A stretch of 35,318 bases of DNA from an uncultured Planctomycetota bacterium (GCA_900317365.1 ONGM01000154.1:1-35318), one strand, 5' to 3'. Positions 1 to 8,597 are shown, counted from the first letter of the stretch. Translations and numbers: made by a program. Notes: generated by a model not told the origin, from the letters alone.

Positions 1-1040
1 ACGCCCAACGTCTTCGCGATCTGAGCGTTGGGGAAACCTTGTGTCGACATTCTCAACGCAATTGCGCGATATACTTCTTCGCGCCCCTCTTCGCGCCCTT
101 CTTCGCGTCCTTCTTCGCGCCCCTCTTCGCGTCCTTCTTCGCGTCCCTCTTCGCGTCCTTCTTCGCGTCCCTCTTTGCGTCCTTCTTCGCGTCCTTCTTC
201 GCGCTGCTTTTTATTTTCTTTCTCTCGAATTTTGGTTTGCCTCTTTTGCTCCTCTGCAACGGCGGCTTCTACGGCGGCTTCTACTTGCGCGCTTACCAGT
301 TTTTGGGCTTGTATGTCAACGTAATGTGCAAGCAATTCGTTCATTGCGTATCCTCCTTGCGAGAGTTTCTCTGCGGGAAAGTCGATGACCGGCTCTTGCT
401 TTCCGCATTTCTCCGATTGAAAAATCCGTAAAAATTCCTGAATGAGTTCGACGTTCTCGACGGGCGGCAACGGTCGGACGTCGTCGGGATGCGCCGCGTT
501 GTAGAGGAACGTGGCGATATATCGGAAGTCGGTTTTCATCTCCTCGATCTTTTCAAATCGGATCGAATGAAAGTCGAGGACGTTAATTTTGAAGTCGCAA
601 AAGAACGGAAGCATCCTTTGCCCTAATTCGTCTTCAAAATCGACGCACTCTTTCAACGACGTAGGTTCCGACCAAGGCTTGTCGCCGTAATAGACTACAA
701 ACGTCATGACAGGCGAGCGTTTGCCGGATCTCTTTCGCGGTTGATTGAGATAACTCAGGGCGTCGTAATGCCAGACCCGGAAAACCATGTCTAAGTCAGT
801 CGCCGATTGACTCTCGATTCCGAGTATCGCCAACGTTGTGTTCCCATTTTTTACGCGCTTTACGTTGTCGCGCACCGCTTGATGAAGCTTGCGCCCGGCG
901 CCTTTGTACACGACGCTTGGATCAACGTCTTCAAGTTGCTCCGCCTTAACGGCGTCCGGCCCCAAGATCGTATTGCATATGTCGGCAAAAATACTCGGAA
1001 TAGCCGTGATTTTTCGCTGAAAAAAATCCTTTTGCGCCAT
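1..1040 (-). CDS. Rpn/PD-(D/E)XK nuclease-family transposase-like protein, 3' end off the window
   Basis: This reading frame is open from an ATG at 1040 to the left edge, about 346 codons, and no stop is seen. It belongs to the Rpn (recombination-promoting nuclease) / PD-(D/E)XK nuclease-family transposase group, whose members cut DNA and promote recombination. The core motif is visible: D58 in RDNVK, then E76 and Q78 in ILGIESQS, followed by the family-typical RVWHYDALSYLNQ, a VVYYGDKPW strand and a KINVLDF segment. After residue 270 a charged coiled region leads into ten REEG units, then a short tail (ALRMSTQGFPNAQIAKTLG) resembling the helix-turn-helix end seen on many relatives. The start has AAGGAAAGG ten bases upstream and a strong promoter. 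Family assignment is solid; whether the protein is active is not known. It could be a decayed domesticated element, but no frameshift is visible. Confidence 0.88.
   Translation of the reverse strand, partial: MAQKDFFQRKITAIPSIFADICNTILGPDAVKAEQLEDVDPSVVYKGAGRKLHQAVRDNVKRVKNGNTTLAILGIESQSATDLDMVFRVWHYDALSYLNQPRKRSGKRSPVMTFVVYYGDKPWSEPTSLKECVDFEDELGQRMLPFFCDFKINVLDFHSIRFEKIEEMKTDFRYIATFLYNAAHPDDVRPLPPVENVELIQEFLRIFQSEKCGKQEPVIDFPAEKLSQGGYAMNELLAHYVDIQAQKLVSAQVEAAVEAAVAEEQKRQTKIREKENKKQREEGREEGRKEGREEGREEGREEGREEGREEGREEGREEGREEVYRAIALRMSTQGFPNAQIAKTLG
75..203 (-). repeat. 12-bp tandem repeat array coding for (Arg-Glu-Glu-Gly)n
   Basis: Ten full 12-bp units plus a partial one read on the minus strand as CGC GAA GAA/GAG GGA/GGG, giving REEG repeats, with one unit carrying Lys for Glu. 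The array lies inside the Rpn-family gene. Long charged EEGR arrays are common in this family, probably as a helical linker before the C-terminal segment. Synonymous changes at the third positions of the Glu and Gly codons suggest selection for the peptide, not pure slippage. Confidence 0.9.
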
Positions 1041-1095
1041 GACTTCTTAGCCTTTCCTTGGGCCGACGTCTGTGGCAACGACGCGCCCTGAGTCT

Positions 1096-1124
1096 ATTAT
1101 ATCCAAAAGCCAACAAAATACCAA
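1096..1124 (-). promoter_or_regulatory. sigma-70-like promoter of the Rpn-family gene
   Basis: On the minus strand TTGGTA (1124-1119) is separated by exactly 17 bases from TATAAT (1101-1096). Transcription would start near 1089, giving a leader of about 50 bases that contains the AAGGAAAGG ribosome site before the ATG at 1040. The gene therefore has its own promoter and does not depend on the epimerase gene upstream. Confidence 0.75.
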
Positions 1125-1152
1125 AGCCCAGACGCATATTCGAGCGACTAAG

Positions 1153-2235
1153 TTAAGATTTGTAGAATTCGCGATACCATCGAGCGAATTCTCGGAGTCC
1201 GCGACGAACGTCGATTTCCGGTCGGAACCCGAAGTCGCGTTCGAGAGGCTCGGAATCGGCGTAGGTCGTCGGAACGTCTCCCGGCTGCATGGGGACGAGT
1301 TCGCGATGCGCCTCAAAGTCGAAGTCTTTCGGCAAGACGCCTTCTTCGACGAGCGCCGTTTGTAAAACGTCGACGAAATCGAGCAGGTTTTCCGGTCGAC
1401 CTCCGCCGATATTGTATAAGGCGTTCGGGGGAATTGGCAGACCGTCGTCGCCGGTCGCGCGATCGGGCGCTCCTTGCATGACGCGAAAGACTCCTTCAAC
1501 GACGTCGTCGACGTATGTGAAGTCGCGCACGCAGTCGCCGTAGTTGAAGATTTTGATTTTTTCCCCGCGCGCGAGCTTATTGGCGGCGGAGAAGTAGAAC
1601 ATGTCGGGTCGCCCTGCGGGTCCGTAGACGGTGAAGAAGCGCAGACCGGTCGTCGGAATATCGTAGAGCTTGGCGTACGCGTGCGCCATGAGTTCGTTCG
1701 ATTTCTTCGTTGCGGCGTAGAGCGAGACCGGTTCGTCAACAGGGTCGCCGACGCAGAACGGGACCTTTTTTAGTCCGCCGTATACGGAGGAACTGGACGC
1801 GTAGACGAGATGCTCCACGCCTTGCTCGCCGCCGTCGCGGCTGTGCCGACACGCCTCGAGAATATTAAAGAACCCGACGAGATTCGATTCGACATAGACG
1901 TCGGGACGATCGATACTGTATCTTACGCCCGCCTGCGCCGCGAGATTAACGACGACGTCGAAACGATACTGTGCGAAAAGTGAGTCGACGAGCGCTTTGT
2001 CGGCGATCGAGCCTTTTACGAACGTCCATGAACTCTTGGATTCGTCGGCGGTTTCTCGTATTCGTTCGAGACGATAATCCTTGAGCGTGACGTCGTAATA
2101 CGCGTTCATGTTGTCTAGTCCGACGATATTCGCGGAGTCGAGTTCGCGCAGGAGACGCGTCGACAGGTTGGCGCCGACGAATCCCGCCGCGCCGGTTACA
2201 AGAATAGATTTCCCAGTTAGATTAATCGATCGCAT
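1153..2235 (-). CDS. NAD-dependent epimerase, UDP-glucuronate 4-epimerase (CapI/WbpP-like)
   Basis: A 360-residue extended short-chain dehydrogenase of the size expected for CapI-type epimerases. The Rossmann motif TGAAGFVG lies at 14-21, NLAAQAGVRYS at 97-107, a serine run before VYGG near 147-154, and the catalytic Y173-x3-K177 in SLYAATKKSNE. The late GDVPTTYAD segment is typical of UDP-glucuronate 4-epimerases, which supply UDP-galacturonate for capsule or LPS. UDP-GlcNAc-type epimerases are close relatives, so the exact sugar is inferred. The ATG at 2235 has only a weak GGCGGA ribosome site. It is separated from the divergent RND operon by a 337-base regulatory region, and no other sugar gene lies beside it. 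Confidence 0.85.
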   Translation of the reverse strand: MRSINLTGKSILVTGAAGFVGANLSTRLLRELDSANIVGLDNMNAYYDVTLKDYRLERIRETADESKSSWTFVKGSIADKALVDSLFAQYRFDVVVNLAAQAGVRYSIDRPDVYVESNLVGFFNILEACRHSRDGGEQGVEHLVYASSSSVYGGLKKVPFCVGDPVDEPVSLYAATKKSNELMAHAYAKLYDIPTTGLRFFTVYGPAGRPDMFYFSAANKLARGEKIKIFNYGDCVRDFTYVDDVVEGVFRVMQGAPDRATGDDGLPIPPNALYNIGGGRPENLLDFVDVLQTALVEEGVLPKDFDFEAHRELVPMQPGDVPTTYADSEPLERDFGFRPEIDVRRGLREFARWYREFYKS

Positions 2236-2319
2236 AATTCCGCCGCGGGTTTGCTATGTCTGTTTAATGGGACGTTTGAACGGGATTCGGACGCGCTTGT
2301 GAAGCCCAGTTTCAGGAAC

Positions 2320-2347
2320 ATTCTAACTTGAGACGCAAATTTCCCAA
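2320..2347 (-). promoter_or_regulatory. Candidate promoter of the epimerase gene
   Basis: On the minus strand TTGGGA (2347-2342), a 16-base spacer and TAGAAT (2325-2320). The leader would be about 80 bases. The -35 box is imperfect, so this is a moderate call. Confidence 0.45.
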
Positions 2348-2414
2348 GGGGGGTTCGGACGCGCCGCCGCGCGTGGAAATTGCGCAAAAATCGTTTCGCG
2401 ACGTATTCGGTCGC

Positions 2415-2443
2415 TTGTTATCGTCGTCGTCGAAATATACAAT
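2415..2443 (+). promoter_or_regulatory. Candidate promoter of the RND efflux operon
   Basis: TTGTTA (2415-2420) and TACAAT (2438-2443) are separated by 17 bases. The start point near 2450 leaves a leader of about 120 bases before the adaptor gene. No regulator gene of the TetR or MarR kind sits beside it. Confidence 0.55.
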
Positions 2444-2572
2444 CTTGGAGTCGTGTTCCTCTGACCGTTATCGTCGCCTCGCCGATATGACTTCTTTGTA
2501 ATCCGGCGTCGATCGTGTCCGTACCGTATGGGCGCCGAGCCTTAACATGATCAATAGAATGTGGAAGAATCC

Positions 2573-3895
2573 GTGAAACGCCTTGGAGGTCTTGCGCTTC
2601 TCAGCGCGCTTTTAATCGTGGCGTTCGCGACGTCCTGCGCGCGAACCGTCAATCAATCCGACCAGGATAAGCAAGAGGAAAGAAAGGCGCTTCCGGCGAC
2701 GGTCGTTCCGGTAACGACGCGTACGATCGTCGATTACGCGGAGCTTACAGGCCGCGCCGCAGCGGTGGAATCGGTGGAAGTTCGAGCGCAGGTCTCCGGG
2801 TATTTGGAGTCGATCAATTTCAAGGCGGGCACGTTCGTTCATCGAGGCGACGTTCTCTTTACGCTCGATTCTCGCGTCTATAAGGCGGTCTTGGCGCAGC
2901 GCGAGAGCGAGGTTGCGGCGACGTCGGCGGACTTAAAGCGTCTTGAGGCGGATTTAACGCGTCAGCAAGGCTTGGTGGAGCGTAACGCGACGTCGAGGGC
3001 GCAGTACGAATTGGCGCTTGCGGAGCGAGATCAGCGCGCCGCTGAATTGGAGTCGGCGCGAGCGAGCGTCGATCGAGCGCGAATCGATCTCGATTACGCG
3101 TCGGTGAAGTCCCCGATCGACGGCGAGGTCGGGCGCGAACTGATTACGGTCGGCAACTTGGTTTCGAGCGGTTCGACGCTTCTCACGCGCATCGTCTCGG
3201 TCGATCCGATTCATATCTTTTTCGACGTCGACGAGCGCGCTCTTTTGGCGTTTCGCAAGCGTTTGGCGACCGGGGACGATCTCGAGGTCAAATACGCGAT
3301 CGGGGACGGCGAGTTTGAGAACGTCGCGAAGGTCGACTTTTCCGAGCCGCGCATGAACGAGACGACGGGCACGCTGGAGTTTCGCGCGGTCGCGGAGAAC
3401 AAACTCAACGAGAACGGCTTTCGCGCCCTCGTTCCCGGACTGCGCTTGCGCGTTCTCTTTCCGACGTCAGGGGAATACGAGGCGGCGATCGTGCCGGAAG
3501 AGGCCGTCGTTACCGATCAGAACGTCAAACGCGTTTACGTTCTCACGCCGGGGAACGGGGTCGAATCGCGCGTCGTCGAACTCGGGCCGCTTCAAGAGGA
3601 CAATATGCGGGCGATTCTATCGGGGGTTAAGGCGGGCGAAAAGGTGATCGTCGACAATCTTTTGCGAATTCGTCCGGACTCTCTCATCGACCCGATCGAG
3701 GCGCCTGCGGAGTCGTCGACCCGGATAATTCGCGAAGACGGCACGGTTGTGAACGTTGACGGAACGAAGGAATACGACGGTCTCTACGAATGGTCTCTCG
3801 AAGAAGCCAAAGAAGGCGCCAAAGAGGGCGAAACCGATCAAGGGGACGGCGATCAGGGGGACGTGGAGGCGGAAACGAAGGCGGACGCGGCGTAA
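2573..3895 (+). CDS. RND efflux periplasmic adaptor (AcrA/MexA-like lipoprotein)
   Basis: Membrane-fusion adaptor linking an RND pump to an outer-membrane channel. The GTG at 2573 is preferred because GGAAG stands five bases ahead of it and it gives a clean lipoprotein signal: MKRLGG, a hydrophobic stretch, then FATSC with the lipid-anchored cysteine. A GTG at 2561 adds four residues but has no ribosome site. The barrel-sandwich halves are VEVRAQVSGYLESI with AGTFVHRGDVLFTLD, and later YASVKSPIDGEVG. A coiled-coil hairpin lies between them (ESEVAATSADLKRLEADL to ASVDRARIDL). Beta-barrel and membrane-proximal parts follow. The last 35 residues are an unusual acidic Glu/Gly/Asp tail. The pump gene follows after 62 bases. 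Substrate is unknown. Confidence 0.9.
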   Translation: MKRLGGLALLSALLIVAFATSCARTVNQSDQDKQEERKALPATVVPVTTRTIVDYAELTGRAAAVESVEVRAQVSGYLESINFKAGTFVHRGDVLFTLDSRVYKAVLAQRESEVAATSADLKRLEADLTRQQGLVERNATSRAQYELALAERDQRAAELESARASVDRARIDLDYASVKSPIDGEVGRELITVGNLVSSGSTLLTRIVSVDPIHIFFDVDERALLAFRKRLATGDDLEVKYAIGDGEFENVAKVDFSEPRMNETTGTLEFRAVAENKLNENGFRALVPGLRLRVLFPTSGEYEAAIVPEEAVVTDQNVKRVYVLTPGNGVESRVVELGPLQEDNMRAILSGVKAGEKVIVDNLLRIRPDSLIDPIEAPAESSTRIIREDGTVVNVDGTKEYDGLYEWSLEEAKEGAKEGETDQGDGDQGDVEAETKADAA

Positions 3896-3957
3896 CGACG
3901 AGTGAAACGCTTTCGTTTTCGTTGAAGTTCTCACAAGAATAAGGTAGGAGAGACCCC

Positions 3958-6900
3958 TTGGCACGCTTTTTTATCGATCGTCCCGTCTTTGCGAGCGCGC
4001 TTTCGATTTTGATCGTTCTTATCGGCGCGATCGCGTATTTCATGCTTCCAGTGGCGCAGTATCCGAACGTCGCGCCGCCGACGATTAACGTGAACGCGAA
4101 CTATTCCGGCGCGAACGCGCGCGCCGTCGCCGACTCCGTCGCAACGCAAATAGAAGATCAGGTGAACGGAGTCGAAGGCATGCTCTATATGGAATCGAGC
4201 AGCACGAACTCCGGACAAATGAGTCTTAACGTAACGTTCGAAACGGGAACGAATCTTGACGACGCGCTCGTTCTCGTGCAGAACCGCGTTTCGCTCGCGA
4301 CTTCGAAATTGCCGGAACAGGTCAAAAAGGTCGGAGTTACGGTGCGCAAACGTTCGCCGACCGTTCTCATGATGATCAATTTCATCTCGCCGAATAAAAC
4401 GTTCGATCAGGTCTATTTGAGCAACTACGTGTCGTTGCGCGTCCGCGACGCGATTTCGCGCGTGAAAGGGGTCGGCGATATTTCGATCTTTGGCGAGAAG
4501 GCGTACAGTATGCGCGTTTGGCTCGACCCGGCGAAGATGACGGCGCGAAAACTCAACGCGTCCGACGTCGTTAAGGCGATCGAAGAGCAGAATCAAACGG
4601 TCGCCGCCGGATCGCTCGGGGATCCGCCGATCGACGAACCGATCGTCTTTCAGCGCCCGGTCAACCTCCAAGGTCGCCTCGTCGCGCCGGAAGAATTCGA
4701 GCAGATCGTTGTTCAGACGGACGCCGAAGGTCGCGTTACGCTCCTGAAAGACGTTGCTCGAGTCGAGCTTTCCGCGCTCGGCACAACCGTTACGAGTTCC
4801 TTTAACGGATTGCCGACGGTAACTCTTTCGATCTATCAGCTTCCGGACGCGAACGCGGTCGCGACGTCGAAACGAGTGCGCGAAGCGGTCGCCGAACTCG
4901 CGAAATCGTTTCCCGACGGTCTGGAATACATCGTTTCTTACGACACGACGCCGTACGTTGAGGAGTCGATTCGCGAAGTCAAAAAGACGCTCTTGGAGGC
5001 GATTGCGCTCGTCGCGCTCGTCGTGATACTCTTTTTACAGAGTTGGCGCGCCGCCGTGATTCCGCTTCTCGCCGTTCCGATTTCATTGATTGGGACGTGC
5101 GCGGCGATGTACGCGCTAGGATTCAGTTTGAACAACCTTTCCCTCTTCGGACTCGTGCTCGCGATCGGCATTGTCGTCGACGACGCGATCGTCGTTGTGG
5201 AGAACGTCGAGCGGCATATGTCGGCGGGCTTGTCTCCGCGCGACGCCGCGTATAAGGCGATGCAGGAAACGTCTGGCGCGCTCGTCGCAATCGCGCTCGT
5301 TCTTGCTTCCGTGTTTATTCCCGCAGCGTGCGCGCCGGGAATCGTCGGCATGTTCTATCGCGAATTTGCGCTTACGATCGCCGTTTCCACGCTTCTTTCG
5401 TGCTTCGTCTCGCTGACGCTCAGTCCCGCGTTGTGCGCGCGCTTCCTTCTTCCGACCGGCGCGCGGCGCGATCCGCTGACATGGCTCGTCGACGTTCTCT
5501 GCGCGCCTGTCTTTAAACTCTTCAATATTGGATTTACCGCGACGACGAAGCTCTACGTCGGCGTCGTGCGCAAACTACTGCGCGTCGCGATTCTAACGCT
5601 CGTCGTCTACGCCGGCCTTCTTTACCTTACGGTCGACTACTTTAAATCGACCCCGACCGGATTTATTCCGACGCAAGACAAAGGAATTATGCGCGGCGCC
5701 GTGCAACTGCCAGACTCCGCGTCCCTCTTCCGCACGCGCGAAATGATGCGCAAAGCATACCGAATGGCGCTCGAAACGGACGGCGTCGCATACGTTACCG
5801 GAATTGAAGGGAGAAGTATGCTCGTCGACAGCGCCGCTTCGAACGTCGGAACGTTCAATTTCATCTTGGAACCTTTTGAAAAACGCGCCAAGACCGGACG
5901 CTCCGACGTCGTGATTCAGAAGGAACTCCTTGAAAAGCTCAACACGCTCACGGAAGGCAAGGCGTTCGTCTTCCGCGCCGCGCCGGTCGACGGCGTCGGA
6001 AACGGCGGGTTCAAATTGCAACTCGAAGACAAGAGCGGCGCGAGCGACCTTACGACGTTGCAAAAGATCGGAGAAGCGATCGCCGACGCCGAAGCGGAAA
6101 TTCCGGAGGTCTATTCCCTCCAAAGCGCGTTCCGCGGCGCCGTTCCTCAAGTCTATATAGACGTCGATCGGAAGAAGGTTAAGTCGATGAACGTCTCGAT
6201 CGACGACGTCTTCGACACGCTGAACGTCTACCTCGGGTCGAAATATATTAACGACATTAACTTCCTCGAGCGCAGTTTCCAGGTCAAGGCTCAGGCGGAC
6301 TGGCCTTTTCGCGGGACGGCGGACGATATCTACCGTCTGAGGGTGCGCAATAAAAAGGGGGAAATGGTTCCGCTCGGTTCGCTCCTCACCGCGCGAGATT
6401 CGACGGGCCCGCTTGCGATTAAGCGATTTAATATGTTTCCGTCGTCGGCGATCAGCGGGCAGACGTCGCCGGGATACAGTTCCGGCGAATCGATTAAGGC
6501 GATGGAAAAGACGCTCGAGAAAATTCTGCCGCCTTCGATGGGCTACGAATGGACGGAACTTGCCTTGCTCGAAAAGCGCTCCGGAAATATGGCGATCTAT
6601 ATTTTCGGGCTGGCGGTCGCCTTGGTCTTTTTGCTTCTCGCCGCGCTTTATGAGAGTTGGACGCTTCCGTTCTCGATTATTCTCGTCGTGCCGATGTGCC
6701 TGCTTTGCTCGCTCGTCGGCGTGAATCTTGCGAAATCGGATATGAACGTCTTCACGCAAGTCGGGTTCTTCGTTCTGATTGGTCTGGCGTGCAAGAACGC
6801 GATTCTCATCGTCGAGTTCGCGAAGGATCTTCAGACGAAAGAGAACCTTCCCGGTCGCGAAGCGACCCTCGAAGCGTGTCGACTGCGTCTGCGCCCGATT

Positions 6901-7146
6901 ATTATGACGTCCCTCGCGTTTATTCTCGGGGTCGCGCCGCTCATGTACGGAAAAGGCGCCGGGCACGAAATGCGATTCGCGCTCGGCGTCGCCGTCTTCG
7001 CCGGAATGATCGGCGTTACCTTGTTCGGGATCTTCTTGACGCCTGTGTTTTATTACTGCATTCAGAAAGTGTTTCCGCCGCGAAAGATCGGGGCGCCGAC
7101 GCCTAATTCCGCGCAACCGTCAGACGCGGAGGAATCGGCGCTTTAA
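3958..7146 (+). CDS. RND multidrug efflux pump, inner-membrane subunit (AcrB/MexB, HAE1 type)
   Basis: A 1062-residue proton-driven exporter, the normal length for the HAE1 family. It begins MARFFIDRPVFA, the classic start of AcrB-like pumps. Proton-relay residues are present: D408-D409 in IGIVVDDAIVVVEN (TM4) and K946 in GLACKNAILIVEF (TM10). Two large periplasmic loops and the later TM block with APLMYGKGAGHEMR are also as expected. The start is a TTG preceded by AGGAGAG. It is co-transcribed with the adaptor upstream. No TolC/OprM-type channel follows, so the pump must borrow one encoded elsewhere. The exported compounds cannot be told from sequence. Confidence 0.95.
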   Translation: MARFFIDRPVFASALSILIVLIGAIAYFMLPVAQYPNVAPPTINVNANYSGANARAVADSVATQIEDQVNGVEGMLYMESSSTNSGQMSLNVTFETGTNLDDALVLVQNRVSLATSKLPEQVKKVGVTVRKRSPTVLMMINFISPNKTFDQVYLSNYVSLRVRDAISRVKGVGDISIFGEKAYSMRVWLDPAKMTARKLNASDVVKAIEEQNQTVAAGSLGDPPIDEPIVFQRPVNLQGRLVAPEEFEQIVVQTDAEGRVTLLKDVARVELSALGTTVTSSFNGLPTVTLSIYQLPDANAVATSKRVREAVAELAKSFPDGLEYIVSYDTTPYVEESIREVKKTLLEAIALVALVVILFLQSWRAAVIPLLAVPISLIGTCAAMYALGFSLNNLSLFGLVLAIGIVVDDAIVVVENVERHMSAGLSPRDAAYKAMQETSGALVAIALVLASVFIPAACAPGIVGMFYREFALTIAVSTLLSCFVSLTLSPALCARFLLPTGARRDPLTWLVDVLCAPVFKLFNIGFTATTKLYVGVVRKLLRVAILTLVVYAGLLYLTVDYFKSTPTGFIPTQDKGIMRGAVQLPDSASLFRTREMMRKAYRMALETDGVAYVTGIEGRSMLVDSAASNVGTFNFILEPFEKRAKTGRSDVVIQKELLEKLNTLTEGKAFVFRAAPVDGVGNGGFKLQLEDKSGASDLTTLQKIGEAIADAEAEIPEVYSLQSAFRGAVPQVYIDVDRKKVKSMNVSIDDVFDTLNVYLGSKYINDINFLERSFQVKAQADWPFRGTADDIYRLRVRNKKGEMVPLGSLLTARDSTGPLAIKRFNMFPSSAISGQTSPGYSSGESIKAMEKTLEKILPPSMGYEWTELALLEKRSGNMAIYIFGLAVALVFLLLAALYESWTLPFSIILVVPMCLLCSLVGVNLAKSDMNVFTQVGFFVLIGLACKNAILIVEFAKDLQTKENLPGREATLEACRLRLRPIIMTSLAFILGVAPLMYGKGAGHEMRFALGVAVFAGMIGVTLFGIFLTPVFYYCIQKVFPPRKIGAPTPNSAQPSDAEESAL

Positions 7147-7166
7147 TAGTCCGCGTTCCGGGATTT

Positions 7167-7196
7167 GCCGCTTGCGTCCGCGCGGAGGCAAGCGGC
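7167..7196. terminator. Hairpin between convergent RND and LptB genes
   Basis: GCCGCTTGC (7167-7175) pairs with GCAAGCGGC (7188-7196) across a 12-base loop. It lies in the 63-base gap between two converging genes, so it could end both transcripts. Neither side carries a proper T run, so termination is inferred from position and stem only. Confidence 0.45.
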
Positions 7197-7209
7197 GTTT
7201 GGTCGGAGG

Positions 7210-8322
7210 TTACCTGTCGCGCTTTCGACCTTGAAGAATGCCGGTGAGTTTTTGGCGGTATTTTCCGCCGGATTCCGAGGACGCGTCGGAGCTCTTTTCG
7301 GAGCGTCGCGAGGAGTCGCGCAGGGGTTCTCGCCGGTCGGGCTCTTCGCGCGTTCTTTCTTCTCGGCGCGTGCGCAAGGATAGGGTGGAACGACGCGTCT
7401 CGACTCGGATCGGCTCGGGCGCAGGCTGGCGGTATTCGTCGTTGCCGCCGGGATCGCTCGCGAGCGGATTGCGCGGGGCGGGGACGTCGCCGACGATTCC
7501 CAATTGTCGCTTGACGAGTTCGAGACTCGCTTTCGCCTTGTCGCCGAAATAGCTCTCGATCGCGTCCGGATTTTGCAACACTTCCAGCGGCTTGCCGGAG
7601 CAGAGAACCTTTCCCGAACTGATAATATAACTTCGATTCGTGATCGCGAGCGTGTCGTCGACCTGGTGGTCCGTGATTAGCACGGCGACCCCTTCGTTCG
7701 AAAGGAATCGAATAACGTCTTGAATTTCCTTGACCGTTTTCGGGTCGACGTTGGCGAAAGGTTCGTCGAGAAGTAGGATCTTCGGTTTCGAGAGCAACGC
7801 GCGCGCGACTTCAAGGCGCCGTCTTTCGCCGCCGGAGAGTCCGCCTGTCCCGCCGTATCCGACGTGCGTTTTGCGAACCTTGGCGAGGTCGAATTGTTTC
7901 AGAAGGCGCTCGCACTCTTTCTTCTGATCTTTGCGCGAATATCCGAGGAATTCCATTGCGGCGTAGAGATTCTGTTCGGTCGTGAGCGCGCCGAACGTGC
8001 TGCGGTCCTGCGGCAGGTACCCGAGTCTTCCTTCACGCGCGCGTCGATACATCGGCCAACGCGTAACGTCGAGTCCGTTGAGTATAATCCGCCCGGAATT
8101 CGCCGGAATGAGTCCGCACGACATTCTGAAGCTCGTCGTCTTGCCGGCGCCGTTTGAGCCGAGCAGTCCGACGACCTCCCCTTCGCCGACGTCGAAACTA
8201 ACGCCGTCGACGACGCGGCGCTTACCGTAGATCTTAACTAGTTTTTCCGTTCTTAGGATTGTTTTCTGTTGCGTTCCGACGTGATAGAAATTTTGAGATT
8301 TCGGCGTTAATTTGAAATCCAT
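7210..8322 (-). CDS. lptB: LPS export ABC transporter ATPase LptB, with long basic C-terminal tail
   Basis: Cytoplasmic ATPase that would power LptFG extraction of lipopolysaccharide from the inner membrane. Residues 22-261 form a complete LptB domain: Walker A GSNGAGKTT 55-63, GYLPQD with Q105, signature LSGGERRR from 162, Walker B LLLDEP 183-188, and VLITDHQVDDTL with H219. GLIPANSGRI, the MYRRAR helix and DEPFANVDP are LptB hallmarks. The protein has 370 residues against about 240 in the usual family. The extra ~110 residues at the end are rich in Arg, Ser, Glu and Pro, probably disordered and of unknown role. AGGAAAGG precedes the ATG. It is the last gene of a four-gene minus-strand run. 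A generic branched-chain amino-acid ATPase is less likely. Confidence 0.82.
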   Translation of the reverse strand: MDFKLTPKSQNFYHVGTQQKTILRTEKLVKIYGKRRVVDGVSFDVGEGEVVGLLGSNGAGKTTSFRMSCGLIPANSGRIILNGLDVTRWPMYRRAREGRLGYLPQDRSTFGALTTEQNLYAAMEFLGYSRKDQKKECERLLKQFDLAKVRKTHVGYGGTGGLSGGERRRLEVARALLSKPKILLLDEPFANVDPKTVKEIQDVIRFLSNEGVAVLITDHQVDDTLAITNRSYIISSGKVLCSGKPLEVLQNPDAIESYFGDKAKASLELVKRQLGIVGDVPAPRNPLASDPGGNDEYRQPAPEPIRVETRRSTLSLRTRREERTREEPDRREPLRDSSRRSEKSSDASSESGGKYRQKLTGILQGRKRDR

Positions 8323-8390
8323 GAGTCGTCCTTTCCTGACGTTCCCTTTTAAACGTCGTCGCCGTCCTGGCGCTCATTGGTCGCTTATCG

Positions 8391-8552
8391 CTATTCGGAA
8401 TCGGCGTCGGACGAAGTTGAATCGTCCGCGTCGTCAGAAGCGTTGTTTGGAGCGTTTACGCTGTTCCTTACGAGCTGTCGACAGCACCATAGAAAGAGCG
8501 CCGTAACGAGTCCGATCGAGAGAGTCATACTAATCCAACCGCCCCACGTCAT
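8391..8552 (-). CDS. MetS-like small subunit of an NSS transporter (53 aa)
   Basis: A short gene with start ATG at 8552 and stop TAG at 8391. The peptide begins MTWGGWISMTLSIGLVTALF, a single membrane helix over roughly residues 8-24. A basic CCRQLVRN stop-transfer follows, then an acidic Asp/Ser tail. AAAGGAG lies nine bases ahead of the start. It begins 45 bases after the stop of the sodium symporter gene on the same strand. That is the known arrangement of MetP/MetS-type NSS transporters, where a tiny helix is needed for methionine and alanine uptake. Identification rests on size, topology and position, because such peptides are too short for firm homology by eye. Confidence 0.72.
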   Translation of the reverse strand: MTWGGWISMTLSIGLVTALFLWCCRQLVRNSVNAPNNASDDADDSTSSDADSE

Positions 8553-8597
8553 TTTTGCGGCGCTCCTTTCGTAAAAGTTCAGCCTCGCGGCATTCTA

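Larger units (their letters stand above)
2236..2572. other. Divergent regulatory gap between epimerase and RND operon
   Basis: No gene is seen in this stretch. It holds outward-facing promoters for both neighbours, listed separately, and an 11-base direct repeat, TTCGGACGCGC, at 2286-2296 and 2354-2364. The two copies flank the epimerase promoter, so they might be a regulator's binding sites. That role is a guess, since the sequence is close to the local GC-rich style. Confidence 0.5.

Noticed and set aside
75..203. Possible CRISPR-like array
   Set aside because: The 12-base units are contiguous, have no spacers and keep a coding frame.
53..259. Minus-strand open frame giving a Lys/Ala/Asp repeat peptide
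   Set aside because: It is another frame of the REEG repeat array inside the Rpn-family gene, with no ribosome site.
5593..7116. Long minus-strand open frame of 507 codons
   Set aside because: It is antisense to the RND pump, is Arg-rich without domains, and arises from the GC-rich codon pattern.
2573..7146. Type I secretion or MacAB-type exporter
   Set aside because: The second gene has RND proton-relay residues and two periplasmic loops, and no ABC ATPase is linked.
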